Position numbers and translations under genes: made by a program
From: Oscillospiraceae bacterium
Lineage (GTDB): Bacteria; Bacillota; Clostridia; Oscillospirales; CAG-272
Direction of reading: 5' to 3'
DNA length: 64,000 nucleotides
Assembly (NCBI GenBank): GCA_015064585.1
Contig: SVRY01000004.1
Span: 1-64,000 of the forward strand
The notes under the pieces: model-generated
Told to the model about the DNA's origin: nothing
Databases searched by the model: none
The model's input: the letters and a program-made list of their open reading frames with translations, nothing else
Shown here: one piece after another, positions 49,501-58,963 of the stretch
Numbering within the stretch: position 1 is the stretch's first letter
How the letters are laid out: each line of letters begins with the position of its first letter

Positions 49501-51436
49501 TGTTAATCCCCGTCCTTCCGATACATATGAATTGACCGGTGCGCTGACAGTTTCCGGTGACGCAAAGTATACTGTAGTATCTGACCGTAAGTACACCGGC
49601 AGTTACCGTATTCGTTACTACATGCTTTCCGATCAGGAAGACAGTGATTTCGAAGCTTCCTATGCAGGAATGGCGAAAGCATATCGTCACTACTTGGAAG
49701 TATCCGGTCAGCTGACCGATTTGAAGGCTACAGAAAATATCCCGTTGTACTTGGAAACTTTGGGTTCTGTTAAGGTAAACGATACTTTCTTGAGCATGCC
49801 GATCGTAAAAGATGCTGCGCTGACCAGCTTCGATGATATCATCAAGATCAATGATGAGCTGAAAGCTGCCGGCATCACCAACATTCAGTATCGTTTGACC
49901 GGTTACACCAACGGTGGTATGGTTCCCACTATGCCTTATGATATTGAGTTTGTTGAGGTTCTGGGCGGCAACTCCGGCTATAAGAAGTTGATGGCATATG
50001 CAGAAAAGAACGGAATTGGTATTTATACCGACTACGACTTTACTTATATGCATGCAGATGAATGGTTTGACGGATATAGCAATGGTGATCATGCTGTAAA
50101 GGCAATTGACGACCGTTACATTATTAAGAAGACCTACGATGCAACTTATCAGGCATTTACCCCCACTGCTTTGTTGGCAGTTTCCCCTTCTGTCTTTGAA
50201 TATTTCTATGATCACTTCGTTGTTGAAGATAAGAAACTGGGCTCTACCGGTATTTCGGTTTCCACTTTGGGTACTGATCTTAACTCCGACTTTGACAGTG
50301 ATGAGCCTTACAACCGTGAGGACAGCAAATTGTTCGTTGAAGAGGTGCTTGCAAAAATGGAAGCAGACTATAACGGCAAGGTAATGACGGACGGCGGTAA
50401 CTCTTATGTTCTTCCCTATGCGCAACACATTTTGAATATGTCGTTGCTTGGTAGTGAAAGAATGAAGACCAGTGCTTCTGTTCCCTTCTTCTCCATGGTT
50501 CTTCATGGCGCAGTAAACTATGCGGGCAAACCTACCAATATGGCGAGCAGTATGAATGAAGAGATCCTGCGCATTATCGAAAACGGTGCAGCTCCTTACT
50601 TTGTACTTGCATATCAGAACCAGTCCGCACTGAAAGAAAGCAAGTCGTTGTCTAAGTACTATGCAGTCTCCTTCTCTCATTGGAAGAAGGATATCATCGA
50701 TGTATACAACGAACTGAACAGTGTTCTTGGCGGTCTGCAAAATGCTACCTATAACAACCATGAATATCTCACTGCTGAACGTGTTCCCGGCGAAGTTGAA
50801 TATACAGCCAGCTACGAAAAACTGATTGATGAAATCATTGCACTCTTTGAAAAATATGAGACTGCCAGCGATAATCTCAAGAAGTCCCAAGAGCTGTTGG
50901 ATAGATATATCGCTCCGATCAATGAAGCAGGCGCAGAAATTGAAGTTTTGGTAGAAAAGGTTAACAACGGAACAGCAACCGAGGCTGATATTCTCCTCAT
51001 TAATGAAAAAGTTGCCGAGCTTTCTGTTACGATTAACGCAGTTAACAAGTATGAAAGCAACGTTGCAAACAAAGAAACTGCACTTATCACTGCAGAGAAC
51101 AACCTACGCAAGAAGCTTGAAACCGTTACCGGCCTGTTTGATGTAAGCAATATAATGGATAAGAGCCAGTACACAAAAGAAAACTTTAAGGGTTATGGTT
51201 CCTTTGTTGATGGTAAGTTTACCCCTAGAGCCGATGACTTCACCAGTGTAAACGGTACTTATGTTACCACCGATTACACTGTAAGCGATAGCTCGGTTGT
51301 ACGTACCGGTTGGGATAAAAACGGCGACAAGAAGGATGATGTTGTGATTCTTCTCAACTACAACACCTTTGATGTTTATGTTTACATTGACGGCAAACCC
51401 GTTGTAATCCCTGCTATGGGCTACGTAGTACAGTGA
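46583..51436 (+). CDS. DUF5696-like surface protein with a 500-residue CxxC-repeat and Ig-like insertion
   Basis: 1617 residues, signal peptide ending about VYADE (40). The first DUF5696-like part spans about 45-410. Between VFGMVENFYRYF and DPRGYVAIITEG there is an insert (about 414-934) of repeats such as PASCSTEGYSNYKCDICGEE, each with a lone Cys and a CxxC pair, plus a BIG2-type Ig domain (YTTSDEKIATVANGVITAVG, about 843-902). The second part (about 1050-1405) looks like a TIM barrel (NIQYRLTGYTNGG; GIYTDYDFTYMHAD; DGGNSYVLPYAQH; VPFFSMVLHGAVNYA), suggesting a glycoside-hydrolase-like domain. A coiled coil (about 1413-1514) and a short C-terminal beta region follow. Catalytic residues cannot be assigned. 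Confidence 0.8.
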   Translation: MNSMKKIIAFLLAVCTVVGTMTSLLMVSGGVSVYADEAETEETVSNNVDAWSYFTTKYASDIEKLHKMSKFIENEQFALYGLEKTGEVAVENKKTGQIMFSNPRDIYLYSTATADTKAKENAEFKDLASQLFVDFTIISTNENQVLNSYADAAMNNQITMSAIKNGVAVEYTIGTGDDRKLVPMNIEKTRYEENILNLIEDPNAYKRMSSQGGIYSLKDPTAVSEVQKELMYEQYPVIEKKGIAIYVCDENLSNYEKNKIEGWIRAWAPKYTFEELEYDHELTEYVGSNKVMPVFKMALEYKLTDDGFTVRLPASSITFDEDYFKLNSVTILPYMGAGSSEYDGYTLVPDGSGTILRFEDLRSYNIYKLLGELYGPDNAYHTFSESYTGKMEVWRYPVFGMVENFYRYFNNDTNKEYCGHTTRTLLSTVPASCSTEGYSNYKCDICGEEMKDDFVAATHPESSLKKVVPLSTPASCVNVATDVYVCIECGMYVYKYGEAIGTAHCYETLDNGDKICKSCNKYTPATPVEAFKAPEGYTKNLAKSTPATCTTAGEDVYSYTPVADENGVIPEYDPSEYPDIPVKVLPLGHGIQIKKYASSCREGYSIVSCKTCNIQFSVFGTDFEQAPVGYTPDASTTKAPTCTEDGKIVFVKKDAENIEVTVPARHQFVIVTSVDDKGDGKNVEVVYTAICTACGHSVEDVEKVEPSKTYENPSKVLTHVEVTDGDKTIEGYLIKTNPVKITSSSSNHRYVAIKEVASDCETGVQGYTIRCCYGCGDVIVEANVGCHEWDNGVQKYAATVATTGLKLFTCGVCKAIRYEITAKIEKVDSIPLDNLYLTLTGGEEPVTGTIELKEFADFDTEENRAALVYTTSDEKIATVANGVITAVGAGQATITVSLTVGDTIVYNATCVVIVEAAADDETSTVVKVEQPANTYKKFDPRGYVAIITEGESLCTVTSIHGGTIYKYNSVYLTVNPRPSDTYELTGALTVSGDAKYTVVSDRKYTGSYRIRYYMLSDQEDSDFEASYAGMAKAYRHYLEVSGQLTDLKATENIPLYLETLGSVKVNDTFLSMPIVKDAALTSFDDIIKINDELKAAGITNIQYRLTGYTNGGMVPTMPYDIEFVEVLGGNSGYKKLMAYAEKNGIGIYTDYDFTYMHADEWFDGYSNGDHAVKAIDDRYIIKKTYDATYQAFTPTALLAVSPSVFEYFYDHFVVEDKKLGSTGISVSTLGTDLNSDFDSDEPYNREDSKLFVEEVLAKMEADYNGKVMTDGGNSYVLPYAQHILNMSLLGSERMKTSASVPFFSMVLHGAVNYAGKPTNMASSMNEEILRIIENGAAPYFVLAYQNQSALKESKSLSKYYAVSFSHWKKDIIDVYNELNSVLGGLQNATYNNHEYLTAERVPGEVEYTASYEKLIDEIIALFEKYETASDNLKKSQELLDRYIAPINEAGAEIEVLVEKVNNGTATEADILLINEKVAELSVTINAVNKYESNVANKETALITAENNLRKKLETVTGLFDVSNIMDKSQYTKENFKGYGSFVDGKFTPRADDFTSVNGTYVTTDYTVSDSSVVRTGWDKNGDKKDDVVILLNYNTFDVYVYIDGKPVVIPAMGYVVQ

Positions 51437-51452
51437 AAGGAAGTGACTACAG

Positions 51453-52448
51453 GTGAAAAAGGGAAAAATGAACCTAAAATCTGTTGAGGGCAGTGCAGCA
51501 ACTATTGTTGCTGCAAAGCCCGCAAAGCGGAAAAATGTATCCCTTGACAAAAAGAAAGCAAAGGCCGGATGGCTGTTTGTTCTGCCCTTTGTTCTGGGAT
51601 TTATACTCATCTATCTTCCGATTATTAAAGACTCCATTGTTTTTAGCTTTTCTAAGATCACCGTTGCATCCAGTGAATGGATCGGTTTTGATAACTATCA
51701 AGCAGTAGTGAAAAACTCACAGGTTATACAGACCTTGGTTTCCAGCTTGAAGGACTTGATTTTGGATATTCCCGCAATCGTTATCTTCTCTCTGTTTATG
51801 GCAGTAATGCTGAATCAGAAAATGCTGGGTCGTGCCGCATTCCGTGCAATCTTCTTTATCCCCGTTATTCTGTCTACCGGGTTGATCGACCAGATCAACC
51901 ATAGTGACAGTTCTTTGATGGATCAGATGCAGCAAGAAGTTGATACCGGCGGAACCGGCTCTTCCGCATCTGAGATTATCGCTGCAGCGGATATTGCAAA
52001 ATTGTTTAGTGCGATGCAGATTGGTACCGGACTTGTAAAATATGTAACCAATCTGGTTAACGAAATTTACGATATTATTAACCGTTCCGGTGTTCAGATG
52101 CTGATCTTCCTTGCAGGTTTGCAATCCATCTCCCCTGCAATTTATGAATCTTGCTCCATTGATGGTGCAACTGCTTGGGAAACATTCTGGAAGATTACCT
52201 TCCCCATGATTTCCCCCATGATCCTTGTAAACTCGATTTACACCGTAATCGACTCTTTCACCAGCAGTGATAATGAAATGATGACCATGATTTATGACAC
52301 ATTTAATGGTAAGGGCCCGATTACAAACGCAGGTAGCCGCGCAATCAGTTCGGCTATGGGTTGGCTATACTTTATCATCGTTATTGCGATTATCGGTGTG
52401 GTCGCCGCTGTACTGTCTGCGTATGTCTTCTACCAGCGAAGAGACTGA
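51453..52448 (+). CDS. Sugar ABC transporter permease, MalF type (pair 2)
   Basis: 331 residues, start GTG 51453 (AAAGGA about 11 nt upstream) or ATG 51468. A long basic N-terminus is followed by six helices. The EAA loop is ESCSIDGATAWETFWKITFP (about 230). Unlike pair 1 it carries a polar extracytoplasmic insertion of about 45 residues (QMQQEVDTGGTGSSASEII), which could contact the large binding protein. First half of the second channel in the same operon. Confidence 0.9.
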   Translation: MKKGKMNLKSVEGSAATIVAAKPAKRKNVSLDKKKAKAGWLFVLPFVLGFILIYLPIIKDSIVFSFSKITVASSEWIGFDNYQAVVKNSQVIQTLVSSLKDLILDIPAIVIFSLFMAVMLNQKMLGRAAFRAIFFIPVILSTGLIDQINHSDSSLMDQMQQEVDTGGTGSSASEIIAAADIAKLFSAMQIGTGLVKYVTNLVNEIYDIINRSGVQMLIFLAGLQSISPAIYESCSIDGATAWETFWKITFPMISPMILVNSIYTVIDSFTSSDNEMMTMIYDTFNGKGPITNAGSRAISSAMGWLYFIIVIAIIGVVAAVLSAYVFYQRRD

Positions 52449-52466
52449 TGAAAGGAGGAAGAAACA

Positions 52467-53516
52467 ATGAACGAACAAACTACAGCTCCGAAAATCAAAA
52501 AAGAAACCAAAAACAAGATTCGCGTTGAATTTGACCGCGTTTCTGGTTGGGAACGTTTTAAGCTCAAGTATTTGACTTTCCGTTTCCTTGGCATGACGAT
52601 TTTCAAATTCTTCCGTTTCATCCTTTTGATCGGTATTTCGTATGTAATTATCTATCCTTTTATAGCGAAAATCGCGGCTTCTATCATGAGCCCCGAAGAT
52701 ATTACAAACGTAACGGTAAAACTGATTGCCAAGAGTCCTACTTTGGATCAGTATAAGTACATCATACTTGAGAATAACTTCTTTAAAGCTTTGTGGAATA
52801 CTACGGTATTGAGCTTGACTTGTGCACTGCTGCAAACGTTTATTTGTTGCCTTGTTGCATACGGTTTTGCGAAGTTTAGATTCAAGGGTAACAAGTTCCT
52901 GTTTTTGCTTGTTATTTTGACGATGGTCGTACCTCATGGCGTGCTTCAGTTCTCCATGCAGCAGAATTTTGCTTACTTTGATGTACTGGGTATTTTCGGC
53001 CTTCTTGAGAAGATTGGTATTGGTAGCGGTTCCATCCGTTTGGTGAATACCAACATTCCGTTATATATGCTTTCCGCAGGAGCAATCGCATTTAAGAACG
53101 GTTTGTACATCTTTATGTTGCGTCAGTTCTTCAAAGGCGTTCCGGATGAATTGGAAGAATCTGCATACATCGATGGCTCCGGTGTATTTAGAACATTCTT
53201 TACCATTATTCTGCCGCTTTCCATTCCCATGATGATTACAGTATTCCTGTTTGCGTTCTCTTGGCAGTGGACTGATAACTTCTATACCGATCTTCTTTAT
53301 ATTGGCGGTGATAAACCTATCTTGATGCCTGATATTGTTGCGGTTCCTCCCAAGCTCGCGCTTGATTCCAGTTATCCCAACAAGGCGATCAGCGACTATA
53401 CTTCCGCAGTAAAGAATACAGCAGGTCTTTTGATCATGGCTCCGCTGATGGTCATCTACCTGTTCTGCCAGAAGTATCTTGTACAAGGTATCGAACGTTC
53501 CGGTATCGTTGGTTAA
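52467..53516 (+). CDS. Sugar ABC transporter permease, MalG type (pair 2)
   Basis: 349 residues with a 40-residue charged N-terminus, six helices and the EAA loop ESAYIDGSGVFRTFFTIILP (about 228). AAAGGAGG precedes the ATG, 18 nt after the previous stop. It is the last gene of the operon and a terminator follows. Whether the two pairs form two transporters sharing one binding protein or mixed heterodimers is not decidable from sequence. Confidence 0.92.
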   Translation: MNEQTTAPKIKKETKNKIRVEFDRVSGWERFKLKYLTFRFLGMTIFKFFRFILLIGISYVIIYPFIAKIAASIMSPEDITNVTVKLIAKSPTLDQYKYIILENNFFKALWNTTVLSLTCALLQTFICCLVAYGFAKFRFKGNKFLFLLVILTMVVPHGVLQFSMQQNFAYFDVLGIFGLLEKIGIGSGSIRLVNTNIPLYMLSAGAIAFKNGLYIFMLRQFFKGVPDELEESAYIDGSGVFRTFFTIILPLSIPMMITVFLFAFSWQWTDNFYTDLLYIGGDKPILMPDIVAVPPKLALDSSYPNKAISDYTSAVKNTAGLLIMAPLMVIYLFCQKYLVQGIERSGIVG

Positions 53517-53568
53517 TAATAATCAATTTTAAAAACCAAAAAGGTGCTGTAAAAAGTCTCTAAATAAG

Positions 53569-53609
53569 AAAGACTATGAGTTCAAAAAAATGAGCTCATA
53601 GTCTTTTTT
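53569..53609 (+). terminator. Terminator of the seven-gene operon
   Basis: aagactatgag / ctcatagtctt with a 14-nt loop, then TTTTT. Confidence 0.9.
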
Positions 53610-53658
53610 ATCAGAAAATGTACGATCAAAAGTGAATTTGTTTTGTAATATGAGTATC

Positions 53659-53687
53659 TTGCAAAATATGCGGTTATGTGATATAAT
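53659..53687 (+). promoter_or_regulatory. Promoter of the 1172-residue lipoprotein gene
   Basis: TTGCAA and a perfect TATAAT with a 17-nt spacer; about 80 nt leader. Confidence 0.75.
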
Positions 53688-53774
53688 AAGGGCGTATAAG
53701 TGTTTGCAAATTTTCTCGATAGATGATATCTAAATACAACACAAACAATATTTATATTTTATGGAGGTGCTGTT

Positions 53775-56700
53775 ATGAAAAAAAGATTGTTTTCTCTTCT
53801 GCTCGTGGTATGTATCACTATATTAGCACTCGTAGGATTGACCTCTTGTGGTGAAGATTCTCCTACTGCAACGCCGCAAAAGCTGTCGGTTCCTATTGTT
53901 ACGTTGACCGACAATGTAGCATCTTGGGGTGCAGACTCAAATGCGGATAAATTTGAGATCAGCCTTGATGGAAATTTATCCTACGTTGAAAACTCCGTTA
54001 CAAGTAAAACATTGACAGACGGACAAACCTTCAAAATTCGTGCCGTGGGTGACGGAAGCTCGTATTCTACAAGTGATTGGAGTAACAGCGTAACTTATAC
54101 GGCTAATACTTCTGTGCATCAGCCTACGAAGCTTGGTACGCCTGCCGTTACAATTTCGGGTGAAGGTCTTGCAAGCTGGACGGTGGTAGTTAATGCAAGC
54201 AGCTACATTTACAAGATCAACGGCGGTACGGAAACGCCTACAACCGCAACCTCTGTACAGCTTACCGACGGTCAGAGCATCGTTGTAAAAGCGGTTGGTG
54301 ACGGTATAAACTACACCGATGGTGATTACAGTACTTCTAAGACCTATACTTCCGGCGCTCCCACTCCCACGGAAGCTCCCACATACCTTGGCATATTTGC
54401 TTCTAACAACGAACCTTCGCAGGCAGATGGATTGCCCGGCACATTTGCTGTTCGTTCTATGATGATGACGTATCGAATGATGCGTGCAGGAAGCTATCGT
54501 GTATTTGGAACGGCGCTTGATGAGTATTTTGCAGATAGCAATAACCACTTAGGTGTAAATATTCCGGCAGAATCCGATTATGAGATTTATTCACGAGCCG
54601 GCGAAACCGTTTATATACAAATTTGGCTCAATAATCCGAATCAGCACACGATCCTTTCCTTGAAGTTGAACGGAACGAAATATCAGGTTGGTGGCGGTCT
54701 TTCCTCTTTCTTTATCGAGAAAGGCGGTCAGCGCTATAATTGTGTTTACGTTGCGGTTACGATTCCAAGCGGTGCTTATACGGAAAAGACCTATACGGTT
54801 ACCGATATTGAGTACATTGCAGATACCTATATCAACGCGGACGGTACGGACGAGTTTATGAACAACAACGATACCGTGAGCATTGGTTTACCTTATAATG
54901 CACAAAATCCCACATTATCCGGTTTCAACCCAACTTCTCTTACTGTAAATAGTTGCTCGGCAACACTTACGGTGACGGATGCAAGCGGCATCTTAAATCT
55001 GACCGGCGGTTGGCTTGGTATCGCCGTATATGACGGATATAGTATTATAGCAAATCAAAGCCTAGTTATTGGCAACAATTCCGTAAGCGTAACAGGTCTT
55101 GTGGAAAACACGACCTATTGGATTACAGTTTACTTGTATGCTGATTTACACGACGGCAATGGCGTAACTGCACATATACTGTTTGAGAAGACCATACGTA
55201 CACCTGAAGCAATTGCCGTTGACGAAATACGAGGCGCGCTTTTATACGACGCCGAAAAAGACGGGTACTACGCTGCTATCAATGTGAACACCAGTTTGAA
55301 TAGCAACACCGCAGAATATATCAAGCTTGAAATTTTGAATTATGACGAAGATGTCATTTACACCGATGCCGACTATAACGGAACAGCCATTGTATCAAGC
55401 GGTATTGCGGGTGGAAATGGATACATCGTCCGCGTTTACTATGAGGATATCGAATATCCCGAAGGAAAATACATTGAGGAAAGCGTTTGGGTAGCCTCTC
55501 TTGGTACTCCGTGGTATCACGAAGAAGGTACTTATCCGTTGGTAAACGACGTTGTGCATTATTTCCAGTTTAATAACTTCGATGAAAACTATCCTGCGAT
55601 TAGCAGCCTTACCTTAAAGTATTACGATGAGGAGAGCGCAAGATGGGTTGCGAGCGACGTGCTGTATCTTCTTGAAAATCCCAATGCAATTGAGGATCTC
55701 AATGCGCAAATCGATGTGCTTTGGGCTAAAATGAATGAACTGCCTCGCGGCGAGGAAATGGATGCCGTATACAAGCAGATACAGGAGCTTGAAGCACGTC
55801 GTGCTCCGCTTGATTATGCGCTTTGGTATCTTGAAAACCGCGCCGACAACAACCGTGACAAGGCATTTTGGCAAGTTGAGGCGGCAAAGGGAAAGTACTA
55901 CTATGAGATCGTATATAACGGAACAGATACCGAAACAATGTTTAAGGTAGGACAGACCTATTACGTAGTACTTGAAAACGCGCTGTGGCTTGACGGAGGT
56001 AATCAATACAGAAACTTAAAGCTGGATATCGACTACGAAACCGTAGGCGGTGAGAGCGGTGCCAAAAGTGAGGATATTAGCATAGAAAATCTCTTCATTT
56101 GCAACCTGCTTGAGCTAAGAGAAATTCAGATCAATGGCAACGAGATGACCTTCTATCTTGTAAATATTGACGATTATATGCTTCCCGATGGCGGTGAATC
56201 CAACTACGAAAAGGCGTTTCTGTATAAAATAGTAGCCCACGCAGGCACAATCGATGAAACAGTCCTTTACCTCAACGAAAGCAATCTTAAGCTCAACGTG
56301 GATGAGGAAGCTTGGTTTGCCGAATATATCCGCCGCATAAAGGCAGGCGAGAACACCGAGGGACTTTACGATCAGTTTATTCCCAAATACAACGCTTCCT
56401 ACACCATAGCTATTGACGGTTCTAAGATTAGCGCAGGTATAATTTCCCTACAGATCTACACCAGGTGCAGAGAAAAGGTATATGCCGAGGGCGAGTACGA
56501 GGATGTGGTATATAAAACCCTGTTTATCAAAAAGCAACTCGCCAGACCTACCGTAGTGTTTGATGAAAACGGTGGCAGAGGCTCGGCTGAGGGTTCTGAA
56601 GGCTGGGAAAGCGGCTATGAGTATGAGGCGCAGAACAAATACGGTATACCTGTTGATCTTGAAATGATCGACTCCTTTAGCTTCGCCCTGCCTCCCGTTG

Positions 56701-57293
56701 GTACTATGATCAGAGCGAAAAGATTGGGTTCTGAATTTTGGCTTGACAGCGAGTGGAGTGAGTGGTATACATTTGAAGGCATCAAGATTTCCGCGCCTGA
56801 GTTTGGCGATTATGATACCGCGCGCTGTAAAATAAGCTGGTTTGTTTGGGATACTTCGCTCATATCTCATTACGTTTATACCATCAATGGTGGCGCAACT
56901 GTAAGAGTAGAGCTTGACGAAGCTCTCACGGTATTTCTGAAGAACGGCGACGTTCTTCGCGTAAAATGTGTTCCCAATGCCGAAGGTATTGCAAAGGGAT
57001 ACGTTGACGGTGAATGGGCGGTATATACCTGCGTTGATAACAGAGCAGTGCTTTCCGTTCCCACCAACCTGAGAATTGCAGATAAGATTCTTTGGTGGAA
57101 TGCGGTGGACGGAGCGATGTATTACGTGGTTGAAATAACCTACGAGGGCAAAACCACTGAAAGAATAGTAAAATCTAATGACATGGCTCCTCCTATGCCC
57201 GGAAGAACTTATAGGGTAAGAGCCCTTGCCGAAGATCAGGAAAACTACAGATCGAGTGATTGGAGCGAAAGCATAACCTATACAAGTAAATAA
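53775..57293 (+). CDS. Large surface lipoprotein with Fn3-like repeats at both ends
   Basis: 1172 residues, lipobox LTSCG (Cys about 25). Two Fn3-like repeats begin it (about 35-110 and 115-195; SDWSNSVTYT and GDYSTSKTYT ends). Similar ones close it: about 1010-1090 and 1095-1172, the last ending SSDWSESITYTSK. The centre (200-1000) is unrecognised and beta-rich, with one helical, likely coiled-coil stretch (about 635-685; LNAQIDVLWAKMNELP). Its own promoter and the operon terminator upstream make it a separate unit, but its position suggests a surface partner of the transport operon. No catalytic motif is seen. Confidence 0.78.
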   Translation: MKKRLFSLLLVVCITILALVGLTSCGEDSPTATPQKLSVPIVTLTDNVASWGADSNADKFEISLDGNLSYVENSVTSKTLTDGQTFKIRAVGDGSSYSTSDWSNSVTYTANTSVHQPTKLGTPAVTISGEGLASWTVVVNASSYIYKINGGTETPTTATSVQLTDGQSIVVKAVGDGINYTDGDYSTSKTYTSGAPTPTEAPTYLGIFASNNEPSQADGLPGTFAVRSMMMTYRMMRAGSYRVFGTALDEYFADSNNHLGVNIPAESDYEIYSRAGETVYIQIWLNNPNQHTILSLKLNGTKYQVGGGLSSFFIEKGGQRYNCVYVAVTIPSGAYTEKTYTVTDIEYIADTYINADGTDEFMNNNDTVSIGLPYNAQNPTLSGFNPTSLTVNSCSATLTVTDASGILNLTGGWLGIAVYDGYSIIANQSLVIGNNSVSVTGLVENTTYWITVYLYADLHDGNGVTAHILFEKTIRTPEAIAVDEIRGALLYDAEKDGYYAAINVNTSLNSNTAEYIKLEILNYDEDVIYTDADYNGTAIVSSGIAGGNGYIVRVYYEDIEYPEGKYIEESVWVASLGTPWYHEEGTYPLVNDVVHYFQFNNFDENYPAISSLTLKYYDEESARWVASDVLYLLENPNAIEDLNAQIDVLWAKMNELPRGEEMDAVYKQIQELEARRAPLDYALWYLENRADNNRDKAFWQVEAAKGKYYYEIVYNGTDTETMFKVGQTYYVVLENALWLDGGNQYRNLKLDIDYETVGGESGAKSEDISIENLFICNLLELREIQINGNEMTFYLVNIDDYMLPDGGESNYEKAFLYKIVAHAGTIDETVLYLNESNLKLNVDEEAWFAEYIRRIKAGENTEGLYDQFIPKYNASYTIAIDGSKISAGIISLQIYTRCREKVYAEGEYEDVVYKTLFIKKQLARPTVVFDENGGRGSAEGSEGWESGYEYEAQNKYGIPVDLEMIDSFSFALPPVGTMIRAKRLGSEFWLDSEWSEWYTFEGIKISAPEFGDYDTARCKISWFVWDTSLISHYVYTINGGATVRVELDEALTVFLKNGDVLRVKCVPNAEGIAKGYVDGEWAVYTCVDNRAVLSVPTNLRIADKILWWNAVDGAMYYVVEITYEGKTTERIVKSNDMAPPMPGRTYRVRALAEDQENYRSSDWSESITYTSK

Positions 57294-57414
57294 AATTGTA
57301 CAATATTTAAATTGCGACATCGGAGATATTGTGTTACTTGAAAATTTTGGTATTTGAAAATTAAGGCTTCTTACTTAGATTTGTATTTTAAAATTTTTGA
57401 AGTGATTTGATAAA

Positions 57415-58773
57415 CTATTCGTTGCTATTTGGTAGATGCTTTTTCATAAAATGAATTTGACAAGGAATTGCAATCAAAAAGGTCAGCAGATCGGCGGCCG
57501 GCTGAGCGAGCTGTACCCCTGTAAGCCCTAGCCAGTCCGGTAAAAGAAGAATCAAGGGTAGATAGCAAAAACCTTGCCGGCACATTGCCAATAATGTCGC
57601 ACTCTTTGAAAAGCCCAATCCTTGCAACAATTGGTTGACATAGGTGGAGTATGCCATAAGCGGCGTTACAGAGCAACAATAAAGGAGAGAGAGCACACCG
57701 ATTTGTATAACGGATGGATCATTTCGGAACCAGCCAACGATCGTTTCTGAAAAACATGCCACAAGAATGGCAGATAAAGTGCAAACCAATGTGCCGATCA
57801 CAGTGGAAAAACGAAAAGCTTTGCGCACTCGATCATATTTTTCAGCACCGTAGTTATAACCCGCAACCGGTTGAAAGCCTTGTCCGATGCCGATTACAAT
57901 GTTTCGCATGAGCATGTAGATGCGGTTAGTTATGCTGACAATGGCAGAGGCGGCAGCATCACCGTAGGGAGAAACTTGGTTATTGAGCAGGATTCCTGCA
58001 AAACTCGCAATTCCTTGCCTGGCAATTGTGGGAAATCCGGTGCGTAAAAGTAAAATATAATCCCCCAAGCTGTGGCTAATGCAGGATATTCTTAACTTGA
58101 TGATACTTTTACCAAACAGATAAGCGGCTAAAAGTATGGTGAATCCGACGATTTGGCTGATAATAGTAGCAAGTGCTGCGCCTGAAATTCCCATTTTCAT
58201 TCTGAAAATAAATATAGGATCCAGAAAAATATTTAGCATACCGCCGGTGCAAAGCCCGATCATCGATAGTATGGCAGCTCCTTCGGCACGCAAAAGATTG
58301 TTGAGCACAAAGGATGCACACATAATAGGAGCTGCCCAAAGGATAATTCTGCAGTAATCGGATGCATATGGCAGAGTTGTTTTGCTAACCCCGAGAAGGT
58401 TCATGAGCGGCTGCATGCCAAATATACCACCAAGTAGAATGACAAATCCTATCAAGCTTGCAAATGCCAGCGCACTGATCGCAAATTTTTCAGCTTCGGA
58501 GTTCTTTTTTGCGCCCAACTGTCTGCTGATTAAACTGCTTGCCCCCATGCCGATGCCAAATCCGAATGCTTGTATAAATGCCATTACCGGAAAAACTGCT
58601 CCTACTGCCGCAGAGGCGCTGTTCCCCAGCTTGGAAACAAAAAATGTATCCGCGGTATTATAAATGACAGTTACCAATTGACTGGCAACGGTTGGTATTG
58701 CCAGCGATAATACGAGTTTTGGGATGGGGGTAGTTGTCATGCGCTCGTGTTGTTCTGCGCCGGTATGCCTCAT
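57415..58773 (-). CDS. MATE-family efflux transporter
   Basis: 452 residues, twelve predicted helices in two six-helix bundles. N-terminal PIPKLVLSLAIPTVASQLVT and NTADTFFVSKLG, and the second-half ASFAGILLNNQVSPYGDAAA, are typical of the MepA/DinF-like group. It exports cationic or other small compounds in exchange for Na+ or H+; the substrate is unknown. It is monocistronic, with AAGGAAGG before the ATG and a TTGACA about 65 nt upstream (weak -10). The 120 bp between its stop and the Fn3 lipoprotein stop are AT-rich with nothing recognised. Confidence 0.93.
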   Translation of the reverse strand: MRHTGAEQHERMTTTPIPKLVLSLAIPTVASQLVTVIYNTADTFFVSKLGNSASAAVGAVFPVMAFIQAFGFGIGMGASSLISRQLGAKKNSEAEKFAISALAFASLIGFVILLGGIFGMQPLMNLLGVSKTTLPYASDYCRIILWAAPIMCASFVLNNLLRAEGAAILSMIGLCTGGMLNIFLDPIFIFRMKMGISGAALATIISQIVGFTILLAAYLFGKSIIKLRISCISHSLGDYILLLRTGFPTIARQGIASFAGILLNNQVSPYGDAAASAIVSITNRIYMLMRNIVIGIGQGFQPVAGYNYGAEKYDRVRKAFRFSTVIGTLVCTLSAILVACFSETIVGWFRNDPSVIQIGVLSLLYCCSVTPLMAYSTYVNQLLQGLGFSKSATLLAMCRQGFCYLPLILLLPDWLGLTGVQLAQPAADLLTFLIAIPCQIHFMKKHLPNSNE

Positions 58774-58904
58774 GATGGTATATCCTTCCTTATGAATCTA
58801 TGAATATATGGTAACATAAAACTTCTTTGGTGTCAATTGTTTGTGAAACTTATACTATTTTTTGCATAAAAAAAGAGCACTATTCACAAAAATAAAACTG
58901 CTGA

Positions 58905-58933
58905 TTGACATTTGCGTATTTATTTGATAGAAT
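58905..58933 (+). promoter_or_regulatory. Promoter of the amino-acid permease/serine dehydratase operon
   Basis: TTGACA and TAGAAT with a 17-nt spacer. Confidence 0.85.
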
Positions 58934-58963
58934 ACTGTTAATTAAGTTTGTTGGAGGACTTTT

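Noticed and set aside
48818-50890. 690-codon minus-strand frame
   Set aside because: Antisense shadow of the DUF5696-like gene; low-complexity and Cys/Ile-rich without family features.
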